In this document: positions 27,331 to 35,313 of the stretch, in pieces
How the letters are laid out: each line of letters begins with the position of its first letter
Position numbering within the stretch: the first letter of the stretch is position 1
Assembly (NCBI GenBank): GCA_031417835.1
Contig: JANOWJ010000026.1
Span: 62,001 to 126,000 of the forward strand
DNA length: 64,000 bases
Reading direction: 5' to 3'
Origin: JADJLQ01 sp031417835
Lineage (GTDB): Bacteria > Bacteroidota > Bacteroidia > Chitinophagales > Saprospiraceae
The notes under the pieces: model-generated
Told to the model about the DNA's origin: nothing
Seen by the model: the letters and a program-made list of their open reading frames with translations, nothing else
Databases searched by the model: none
Position numbers and translations under genes: made by a program

Positions 27331-29292
27331 ATGATCGCTTTAGATATTTTCATTGGACTTGTACTGATCTACTTTTTGTACGCATTATTGGTCAGCATTA
27401 TCGCAGAGATGATATCGACCTGGATAGGGTTGCGGGCGAGGTTACTAAGACAAGGGATAGATAATATACTCAATGATAAAACCCCGGGAGTCAATAATAA
27501 GAAAGACTTCACAAACTGGATCAAAGATATTTTTGTCGTAGAGCCAAAGGAATTTAAATATACTCTTGCTGGTAGGTTTTACAAGGAGCCTACGATCAAA
27601 TACCTAGCTAAAGCGGGTGAGAATGAAGTCTATTCCATCCGCAATACCAAACCTGCCTATATCTCCAAAGAAAACTTTACTCTTACTATTCTCAATATGC
27701 TCAGCAGGCGCACTCAGGGAATACATGAATGGGATAAGATAAAATTTGCTATCAAACATAATGCCATGGCACTTGAGCCAGAGACTTTTAAAATGTTTCA
27801 AGACTGGGTGGATCGTTCCAATGATCAATATGGTAATTTTATTACCAATGTAGAACGCACCTATGAAGAAATGATGGACCGGGTAAATGGCTGGTACAAA
27901 CGGAAGATCGGGCTGTTCATTTTTTGGATTGGATTTGCGATATGTGTGATCATGAATGTAGACACGTTCGAGATCGTCAAAATATTAGCAAATAGTCCAG
28001 AGAAAAGAAAAGAAATGGTGGAGCTTGCCAAGTATACTATTGAGTCAAGGGAGCAATATCTAAAAGACACAAGCACCCAAAAAAACAAGGAAAAGTATGA
28101 TTTGCTCAAGGCAGAACTTGACTCCACCAGAAAGATCATAGAAAAAAGCAAAACTATTCTTGCTTCTGGATGGGGCAAGCTTGATAATAGTGAAATTTTT
28201 AAGCAATCATTGCCATGGAACGGAGCCAAATTTTGGGGATTCGTAATAACAGCACTAGCCCTGAGTCTAGGCTCTCAGTTCTGGTATGATCTTTTGAAAA
28301 AATTAGTATCGCTTAGAGGCGCTGGAGTAAAACCAGAAGAAAGAGACTCTGAATTGAAAAAGGAAATGGCGATTAAGAAGAATGGGAATGATGGATTGGC
28401 AGTGATGAATCAAGATCCTGTAAAATTAGTGATAGCTAGACATAAGAACTATTGGGAGTCCATGCCAGGATTTATAAGTATAAACGAAGTATATGATCAA
28501 GCACACCGAAGAAGTATTAAACTGACATTTGAAAAAAACCGGCTTCCCTTTATAGAAAAAGAATTTGAAGAGGTAGGTGAAATCGTAATCGTAAAATGTA
28601 ATGAGGGCATGAAAGGTCAATTGAATATCGGAACTGAGCCCAAAACAGGTGCCATCATCCAAGGCTCTATGAAGACATGGGGGTCAGTGGCAGGCATCGT
28701 GTCAAACCCAAGAACAGGTAAGCTTGCATTATTGACCTGTGGCCATGTGATAAGAACCTCTAACTCCTCCTTCTTGGAAGAAGATAAACGGGATATTTTT
28801 TTACAAATCATTCAAAATGATAAAAAAGAAAGAATCAGGATAGGGATGGCATCCAATATGGTGATGTCTGGATATTGTGATGCGGGAATTATAGATTTAA
28901 ACATATCCTTGTCACAATTAAATAAGCATAAAATCTTCGAACCAATTACTGAATTCAGGGAAGTCGCCTTGTCAGAAAGCGAGAATACCAAAGTTACAAT
29001 TAGAACATTGCAGAATAGCATTTCAGGTACTATTGTCAAGACAGATGAATACTTTAGCTTTAAACTTAAGGGAGATCAAGACATTAAATATCTTGATTTA
29101 TTAAAGATCGTACCAGACCACAATCAAAACCTATCTGAGGAAGGTGATTCAGGGTCAATGATTGTCGACGCGACTTCAGAAATTCCAATTGGTATTTTAG
29201 TTGGGGTGGGGGTAGAAGACGGCATAAACTATATTTTTGGAATAAAGATTAAAGATGTTTTTGAAATCCTTCAAATAAAACCAATATCATGA
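27331..29292 (+). CDS. membrane-anchored trypsin-like serine protease
   Basis: I start it at the ATG 27331 (653 residues), because the first TM segment begins right after it; a TTG 10 codons upstream is the alternative. TM1 lies at about 3-28 and is followed by a conserved-looking amphipathic region (SIIAEMISTWIGLRARLLRQG); TM2 at about 193-212 and TM3 at about 301-318 flank a charged coiled-coil-like loop. The C-terminal 200 residues are a chymotrypsin-fold protease with His472 (LTCGHV), Asp517 (YCDAGIIDL) and Ser607 (EEGDSGSM). The side of the membrane that the protease faces is not settled. It overlaps the next gene by four bases (ATGA), so the two are translationally coupled and probably act together. 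Confidence 0.8.
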   Translation: MIALDIFIGLVLIYFLYALLVSIIAEMISTWIGLRARLLRQGIDNILNDKTPGVNNKKDFTNWIKDIFVVEPKEFKYTLAGRFYKEPTIKYLAKAGENEVYSIRNTKPAYISKENFTLTILNMLSRRTQGIHEWDKIKFAIKHNAMALEPETFKMFQDWVDRSNDQYGNFITNVERTYEEMMDRVNGWYKRKIGLFIFWIGFAICVIMNVDTFEIVKILANSPEKRKEMVELAKYTIESREQYLKDTSTQKNKEKYDLLKAELDSTRKIIEKSKTILASGWGKLDNSEIFKQSLPWNGAKFWGFVITALALSLGSQFWYDLLKKLVSLRGAGVKPEERDSELKKEMAIKKNGNDGLAVMNQDPVKLVIARHKNYWESMPGFISINEVYDQAHRRSIKLTFEKNRLPFIEKEFEEVGEIVIVKCNEGMKGQLNIGTEPKTGAIIQGSMKTWGSVAGIVSNPRTGKLALLTCGHVIRTSNSSFLEEDKRDIFLQIIQNDKKERIRIGMASNMVMSGYCDAGIIDLNISLSQLNKHKIFEPITEFREVALSESENTKVTIRTLQNSISGTIVKTDEYFSFKLKGDQDIKYLDLLKIVPDHNQNLSEEGDSGSMIVDATSEIPIGILVGVGVEDGINYIFGIKIKDVFEILQIKPIS

Positions 29293-31478
29293 AACAGATT
29301 ATTAGAATTTTTCTATTAAACTCACTTTTTATGGGGGTAACATTTTCTCAAAACCCCATTCGATGGAAATTGACAGATATTAAATCAGATAGTTTTCACC
29401 GGTCAGTTCAAATTATCATTTCTGATTTTAACATTGGGGATACTATACGGTATAAACAAAATTTTATAGCTGTCGCCTGCGCTGGAACTATAGTTAATAT
29501 ACTTGACCTAGAAGTCTTGGGTGATAGCGTATTACGAATAATCCATTGTAAAGATACACAATTTGTAAAAATGCCAATCGACCGCAAGCTTCAGTTTTTT
29601 AAAACCCAAACCCAAAAATTAAATATTAAAATATTAAAACAAGCCATAGTGAGGGTCGCTCCTGTCGCGTCTCCAACATTGGTGGAAATGGGAGAATCAT
29701 CAGGAGATGGAATTAATATTTACCATGATGCCTTTACTTTATTTGATGGAGATGCCTCGTCTAGGTTACAAATATTGAATAAGTATCAAGTAGATAGTAC
29801 GAATACCTTTCTCCGCGAATTAAGAACCTCTACAGTCAAAGAACTTATCGATCTCGGCGAATTGCAGTCAGCCGGGATAGGAGATAATGCGAAAATTGAG
29901 TTTATCGCCTCAGGTATATTAGGTCTGCCCGTTACCGCTTTGGCGGATGGTCTTGCAAAATTTATAGTCGGCAGAGTAAAACAGGAGTTGATGATATCCT
30001 TTTTTAATGGTTTTACTCGTAAATTGAATGATTCTTCCATTCAAGATCTTCATAAAATATTTAAAAACACCCACGGCACCTTAAAGCTTATTGGAGTAGA
30101 TATTTATAACTTTCAAAATTATCTGGCTTCTATCCGACAAAGCATGGAACTAGATTATAAAAACCTTGCTAATTCATTAACTAAGTTGACAAACGATGAT
30201 CAATCACAATTGTACAACGTACTGAATAAGACTAACAATGCAAGATTTTTAGTTGCTACAGGGTTGACCTTCTATAATTCGATCAATGAGCATCATCATA
30301 TAGGATCGGCACTTGCAAATATTAAACCCGTTGAATTCAGTCTTAATACATCACCACAATTAATCACGGCATTCCAGTCCTTACAGCTATTCTCAGAATC
30401 CTTAAGAGACAATGAAGGTAGCGAAAATTACTGGGTTAATAAAGATCAGATCAATAGTCTAATAAACAATAAAACATTTCTGCAGTACCTTTTAGGACTT
30501 GTAGCTCAGAAAGCTAGAATGGATAATATTAAGCACTCGCCTTCCAGATCATTATACTCTTTTCTAAATGAAGATATAGGCACTCAAAAAATTCATGTTT
30601 TTGATACTTTATTAAAGTCTTTAAAAAGTGCAATTGCTGAAATTGAGGCAATCAGGATTCAAGAGGCAATTACCGAAAGTGATCGTGAGCTTCAAATCGC
30701 AAACTACATCGATGGTTCCCTAGAAGTATTAAAATCAATAAAATATTTTAAAACAATATTCAACTTTGATTCGATGGATGAATCAAATATTTTAATAACT
30801 ATTACCGAAAATCTTAGTAGTTTAATTAAAAACATAAGTACTAAAAAGTATTCTATAGTGGCCTTAAATTTAGGAAACCTGTTTAAAGCAATAGGAGGCG
30901 TCCATGACAAATCAGATTTTTCTAAGACTCTCAGTTTCATTACCACACATGCACCATTCATTGCTCAATTGGCTGAGTCCAAGACCTCAGATGAAGTAAA
31001 AGCCGTGTTGGAATCATTTGCTGCTCCGATTGGTTCGTGGCGGGACAAAAGGGTTACAACTTTTAATGTAGCATTAGATTCCTATCTAGGACCGACACTG
31101 TTCTTTAATGATGGAAAGGATAAGGCTGCATTGTCTACGCCAGTAGGAATTTCATTTTCTACATCTGTTAATGGTATTTCTTATTCAATTCTATTGAGTG
31201 CTATAGATATAGGCCCATTGACTGCTTATAGGTTTCGAAATGATAGTCTTGGTACGGCAAAAATTACCTTACAAGAAATTGTCGCTCCTGGGATTATTAT
31301 CTCGTTAGGGTTTGGAAGAAAAAATGCCATTGCTTTAAACTTCGGCTGGCAACAATACTCTTTGTTAACAAAAGTATCTGAAAAAGAGAATTCTTACAAT
31401 ACAAAAAAGCAACTAGGGTGGCCATTGAGTTTGCATATGAATATTCCGATATTGACTTTGGTGAATAAGAGAAAATAG
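29289..31478 (+). CDS. exported protein coupled to the membrane protease
   Basis: 729 residues. The N terminus is a signal peptide (KQIIRIFLLNSLFMGVTFS) with cleavage probably after the Ser or Gln at 20-21. The long middle is helical (SAGIGDNAKIEFIASGILGL, SLAKLT-type repeats absent). The last ~130 residues have alternating short strands and Gly-rich turns (GISFSTSV, IIISLGFGRKNAIALNFGW) ending in a hydrophobic strand, like a small outer-membrane or surface beta domain. No known family recognised. Its ATG overlaps the protease stop, which suggests it is the substrate, inhibitor or delivery partner of that protease. Confidence 0.65.
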   Translation: MKQIIRIFLLNSLFMGVTFSQNPIRWKLTDIKSDSFHRSVQIIISDFNIGDTIRYKQNFIAVACAGTIVNILDLEVLGDSVLRIIHCKDTQFVKMPIDRKLQFFKTQTQKLNIKILKQAIVRVAPVASPTLVEMGESSGDGINIYHDAFTLFDGDASSRLQILNKYQVDSTNTFLRELRTSTVKELIDLGELQSAGIGDNAKIEFIASGILGLPVTALADGLAKFIVGRVKQELMISFFNGFTRKLNDSSIQDLHKIFKNTHGTLKLIGVDIYNFQNYLASIRQSMELDYKNLANSLTKLTNDDQSQLYNVLNKTNNARFLVATGLTFYNSINEHHHIGSALANIKPVEFSLNTSPQLITAFQSLQLFSESLRDNEGSENYWVNKDQINSLINNKTFLQYLLGLVAQKARMDNIKHSPSRSLYSFLNEDIGTQKIHVFDTLLKSLKSAIAEIEAIRIQEAITESDRELQIANYIDGSLEVLKSIKYFKTIFNFDSMDESNILITITENLSSLIKNISTKKYSIVALNLGNLFKAIGGVHDKSDFSKTLSFITTHAPFIAQLAESKTSDEVKAVLESFAAPIGSWRDKRVTTFNVALDSYLGPTLFFNDGKDKAALSTPVGISFSTSVNGISYSILLSAIDIGPLTAYRFRNDSLGTAKITLQEIVAPGIIISLGFGRKNAIALNFGWQQYSLLTKVSEKENSYNTKKQLGWPLSLHMNIPILTLVNKRK

Positions 31479-31502
31479 GCGAATTGAATAGCTAAAATAC
31501 CG

Positions 31503-31569
31503 CAGCTAGCGGGCTATAGGAGTGTGGAAAATGTTATGAGGATTCATGTAAAAAGTGGGGGCGGTAATC
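31503..31569. repeat. copy of ~65-bp intergenic repeat
   Basis: Shares ggagtgtgg.aaatgttatgaggattcatgta.aaagtggggg with copies at 15240, 16084 and 22418. Here it follows the exported-protein gene and precedes the RAYT repeat array. Confidence 0.55.
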
Positions 31570-31634
31570 CTAAATCGCCATTGCCCTGAAAGGGCTACAT
31601 GTCTATTTCTACGTTGTTTTCATTTATAGGCAAG

Positions 31635-32334
31635 TTATCGGAATTATTCAGGCGGAACGTGAAATCAGTTAACATGCGTATGAAGCCACGCCCCGAATAA
31701 ATTCGGCCGCACGCACGACACGGATACTTATCGTGCGGCTGAATTTATTCAGGCGGAATGGAAGCACAGTTAACATGTGTATGAATCCACCCCCAAATGA
31801 ATTCGACCGCACGCACGACACGGAAGTCACTTATCGTGGGGCTGAATTTATTCAGGTGGAACGTGAAATCAGTCAATATGTGCATGAATCCACGCCCAAA
31901 TGAATTCGACCGCACGTACGACACGGATGTCACTTATCGTGGGGCTGAATTTATTCAGGTGGAACGTGAAATCAGTCAATATATGTATGAATCCCACGCC
32001 CCGAATAAATTCGGCCGCACGTACGCCACGGAAGTCACTTATCGTGCGGCTGAATTTATTCAGGCGGAATGGAAGAACAGTTAACATGTGTATGAATCCA
32101 CGCCCGAATGAATTCGGCCGCACGTACGACACGAAAAGGGATGAATCCACACCCGAATAAATTCTGCCGCACGAACGACACGAAAAGGGATGAATCCACG
32201 CCCGAATGAATTCGACCGCACGCACGACACTGACGACACGCCCCGAATAAATTCGGCCGCACGTACGACACGGATAGGAAGTGCTGTTAAAATATGGGAA
32301 TAAAAACACGCCTGAATGAATTCGGCCGCACAAG
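31635..32334. repeat. RAYT-linked palindromic (REP/BIME-like) array
   Basis: About nine forward units containing CGAATAAATTCGGCCGCACG (or GAATGAATTC variants) and several inverted units containing GTGCGGCTGAATTTATTCAG. The first four composite units repeat with a period of about 100 bases; later units are shorter. A further forward/inverted pair lies on the other side of the RAYT gene at 33025-33088. RAYTs are known to bind and mobilise such palindromes, so these are probably its cognate repeats. Reading frames across the array are artefacts of its periodicity. Confidence 0.85.
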
Positions 32335-32355
32335 GTCTTCACACGAAATCCATTT

Positions 32356-32979
32356 TTAATCGGGTGGATTTTTACAAAACGTATTAGGCCAATCACGCCA
32401 ACCCAAGACCAATTTAGCCTTGACCGGGTTTTCCAAGATATAACTTTGAATATTAGCTAACTCTTCATCAGTCCTGATATAATGATCGTAACTTTCATCA
32501 ATCCAAAACGTTCCTGTTCGATTTAATAATTTATTTGCTAGGTACGATGATGCTCCCTTGATTTGTTTAAGAATTTTAAATAAAGGAACGTATGCTTTTT
32601 CCGAATTCAGTTGAATAGAGGTGTCTAAAAGAATATGTACGTGGTTTGACATGATGCAATAACACATTAAATCATAATAGCAATTGTCGTGTTTGTGCAT
32701 TTGCTCTTTTAAGATCGATGACACAAATGGGTTAATTAAATATTGCGGCCCATTATCTATTTGTTCTAATAACTTGTCTTTGTTCTGGTAATATTGTTGC
32801 GATAAAAAATTGCGCTCTTCATCAGATTTCGAATTCGATTTTTCAAATTCAAATTTTACTTTTAAATCATTTAGTTTAGCGAAAGGAATTGATCCGTACA
32901 ACCGGAAAGTAACAAAATAAATTGCGCCAGCTGGAAGTATATGAGGAAGATTTTTAGTGTAGGAGATTTGTTTAGACAA
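32356..32979 (-). CDS. REP-associated tyrosine transposase (RAYT)
   Basis: 207 residues of the Y1/HUH transposase superfamily. The metal-binding HUH motif is H113-V-H115 in MSNHVHILLD; the candidate catalytic Tyr is Y146 in GASSYLANKLLNR; the C-terminal pattern IDESYDHYIRTDEEL..IQSYILENPVKA is diagnostic of RAYTs (key residues: Asp-His-Ile-Arg and Tyr-Ile-x-x-Asn-Pro). It is a single-copy, domesticated-type transposase rather than an IS200 element, since no IS ends flank it. It lies between two groups of palindromic repeats. Confidence 0.9.
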   Translation of the reverse strand: MSKQISYTKNLPHILPAGAIYFVTFRLYGSIPFAKLNDLKVKFEFEKSNSKSDEERNFLSQQYYQNKDKLLEQIDNGPQYLINPFVSSILKEQMHKHDNCYYDLMCYCIMSNHVHILLDTSIQLNSEKAYVPLFKILKQIKGASSYLANKLLNRTGTFWIDESYDHYIRTDEELANIQSYILENPVKAKLVLGWRDWPNTFCKNPPD

Positions 32980-33024
32980 GGATTATGAAAATAATTTTTT
33001 TATTACAATTAAATTAATTTAAAA

Positions 33025-33088
33025 CACGCCCGAATAAATTCGACCGCAAGGATACTTATTGTGCGGCTGAATTTATTCAGGCGGACGG
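33025..33088. repeat. REP/BIME-like pair upstream of the RAYT gene
   Basis: One forward unit (CGCCCGAATAAATTCGACCG) and one inverted unit (GTGCGGCTGAATTTATTCAG) in the same arrangement as the array at 31635-32334, so the RAYT gene is flanked on both sides. Confidence 0.8.
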
Positions 33089-33198
33089 AAAAGTTGTAGC
33101 TAACGTGATGAACCCATGCCCGAAGAAAGTTGACCACACGATTAGCACAATTTTGGTGACATAGTGATCGTAGTTTTTACGAACCTACATACTTTTTT

Positions 33199-33735
33199 TC
33201 ACTCCTTCCGATAAGTCTTCAAAAACTCATCCGCCCCAATCCTATAAATCTCGTCTCCCGAAAGTGGACACGCCAGATAATCGCCCACGAGCACAACCTG
33301 CTTTTCTTTCCATCGAGGCATGATATAAAACTTCTTTGGCCATTGAAAAGCTTTGAGTACTTCATTAGTGATCTGCAGAGCTAGGACTTGGCCCAGTGGT
33401 TGATAGAGCGCTGTACCTTTAGTCAAAGGTTTTATTTTTTTGTAGAGGGTTTTAAACTTCTCTTTTGGGATCACATATTGTTCTTTGGTCTTGGTAGTGG
33501 AATTCGTGAGAATATAGTCGCCTTTGGTTGCTACGTTAGTAGTCTCTACCCCTGAGCTGGTGATCGTCACAATGGTCTCGACCTTGGTAGCTTTGCGTGC
33601 TTGGACCTCGCCAAACTTAGAGTAAAGGAGGCCCTGGGATTTAATCGTGGGTAGTAAATGCCGAAGCAGGTAGGCTTGTGTGACAGGCTTGATCGGAGGG
33701 GAGGTTTTGACAGATATAATTACTTTGGGTGCCAT
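33199..33735 (-). CDS. PGDYG-like protein, copy 2
   Basis: 178 residues, clearly paralogous to 20093-20617 along the whole length: VTQAYLLRHLLPTIK, the first GDY motif KGDYILTN with YVIPKEKFKTLYKKI, and the second VGDYLACP with DEIYRIGADEFLKTY. The two copies differ mainly at the N terminus. It lies 440 bases downstream of a peptidoglycan amidase gene on the same strand, whereas copy 1 lies beside a patatin; in both cases the neighbour is a hydrolase. Function unknown; an immunity or regulatory role for the hydrolase is only a guess. Confidence 0.6.
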   Translation of the reverse strand: MAPKVIISVKTSPPIKPVTQAYLLRHLLPTIKSQGLLYSKFGEVQARKATKVETIVTITSSGVETTNVATKGDYILTNSTTKTKEQYVIPKEKFKTLYKKIKPLTKGTALYQPLGQVLALQITNEVLKAFQWPKKFYIMPRWKEKQVVLVGDYLACPLSGDEIYRIGADEFLKTYRKE

Positions 33736-34175
33736 AATAGCTTTTGGAATAATTTACAAAATCAGTAGTAGAGGTAAGTTGTAATTAGGTACAAAGTAAC
33801 GTGATTCTTAAATCATTAAAAGAAAGCTAGTAGAAAGGTGATCTGCAAAAATGTAGGGGTTAGCCCAATTCATAAACTTTTGAAACCTATTTTTAATCCA
33901 AACTTGGTTGGGCCTCTCCGAAGCCCTTGAATCAAAGTTATTGATCCTTACAAAGGTTATGCATCTCCGATGCAGCACTAAGAATCTAAGACTCTTTCGG
34001 CTCCAACACCGTTAGTGAAGGAAGGTAAAAACCTGCGTTTTGGCATACACATGGAAAGAAACAAAAGCAGGAGTTATGATTTGAATAATTGAATAAAGAA
34101 TGGTCTGATAGGGCAAGGAAGCCTGCCTGCCCAAGTGGCTGAGTAATGATCTAGCTCAAAATTAAGTACAAGCAA
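33736..34175. other. gene-free stretch with two degenerate copies of the 49-bp repeat
   Basis: At about 33905-33985 are two diverged units (GGTTGGGCCTCTCCGAAGCC and GTTATGCATCTCCGATGCAG) of the tandem repeat found at 50341-50890. Each keeps the short hairpin around TCC. Otherwise nothing recognisable. Confidence 0.5.
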
Positions 34176-35066
34176 TTAATCCGAGAGCACCTCTTCTTTC
34201 GCTTTGCTGAATCGAGCGCCTTTCAACTTACCTTTCAACCCTTGCTCTTCGTTCATCGCAGGTCGAGAGGATCGGGTGCGGGACCGACTTAAAGTCACGG
34301 GTGCTTGAATGCCTTGCTCAAAACGTGACCAATCAAAAGCCGGACCAATATCCCATTTGCCGGATGATCGATAATTGATATGGCTCGTGATGCCCTTGTG
34401 GTTTTGGGCTCGAGAATCCACTAGCAGCCTGAGATCAGGGCTGATCAGCTCCGTTGGGATCTCATATTTATGAGCCAACCAACGAACTAGCCGGATCACA
34501 CTCGCCATCTGCACCTCTGTATAGGTAGCGAAGTAGGAAAAATTGCGAAAAGGAACGTTTAGTTTTTGATAAGCTTCAGCCTGTAATGTGGTGCAATACG
34601 TATCCTGGCGACCATTTTTATCTTTTGGTGTTTTTAAAACCTCGCCATCCAAGACCAGAGGTCCATAATTGGAAATCTCGATGGCTATAGATTCTTTTTC
34701 GAAGATATGATCGACATTGCCGTCAGCCGCTTTCATACCCAGATTGTATGCCCAATGCTTGGAACTAAACAACTGAAAGATCGTACCATCTCGTGCGACT
34801 ACAAAAGGTACCGACACAAAACGATTGGATTGGTCTTCAGATGGAGTAAGCGTGATCAGATCCCCATTGAGATTACCTGCAGTAAAATGCAACAATATTC
34901 TTTTTTTAGCTTTCACCTCTTTGAAATGATAGACATTGGGAGATTTATAAAGCAAGACTTTTAAATCCTCTGGTCCGGAGGTGTAGGTGAGCGGCTCAAG
35001 ATCCCGGGAGTGACGGGATTTGAATTCCTTCTCGATCTGGACCAATTTGTCGAAACGATGTGGCAT
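34176..35066 (-). CDS. N-acetylmuramoyl-L-alanine amidase (Amidase_2/PGRP-like)
   Basis: 296 residues with a zinc amidase domain at about 50-255. Ligands visible are His60 (LLHFTAG), His229 (TSHINYR) and Asp239 in GKWDIGPAFDW; the WAYNLG and SIAIEISN strands are typical of the family. It should cleave the lactyl-amide bond between muramic acid and the peptide stem. There is no signal peptide or cell-wall-binding repeat, so it is not an ordinary exported autolysin; a phage-type lysin or an effector delivered by a secretion system are possible. The C-terminal 40 residues are basic and Ser/Arg-rich (SRSRTRSSRP). Substrate and role are inferred from family. Confidence 0.85.
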   Translation of the reverse strand: MPHRFDKLVQIEKEFKSRHSRDLEPLTYTSGPEDLKVLLYKSPNVYHFKEVKAKKRILLHFTAGNLNGDLITLTPSEDQSNRFVSVPFVVARDGTIFQLFSSKHWAYNLGMKAADGNVDHIFEKESIAIEISNYGPLVLDGEVLKTPKDKNGRQDTYCTTLQAEAYQKLNVPFRNFSYFATYTEVQMASVIRLVRWLAHKYEIPTELISPDLRLLVDSRAQNHKGITSHINYRSSGKWDIGPAFDWSRFEQGIQAPVTLSRSRTRSSRPAMNEEQGLKGKLKGARFSKAKEEVLSD

Positions 35067-35313
35067 AATATATGGTGTAATATCTTGGGCAAACGTTACA
35101 AAGAAGTTTCTAAATTTTTACCCAACCGATGTTATACTTAATTCCTGAATCAGGAGATTTAAGTCGTGTTTTCTCATACATTGCAAAGTGCCATTGATAA
35201 GTACTAACGGACATTATCATATTATTTAATTAATTTGGGTGGGCATACCTTCATGAAAGGTAATTCCTAACTGCACTTACGAAGATCATTTAACCACAAA
35301 AATTTATTTCCTG

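Noticed and set aside
31797..32396. Several overlapping ORFs on both strands
   Set aside because: They run across the RAYT-linked repeat array and owe their length to its periodicity; their residues repeat with the array and match no protein.
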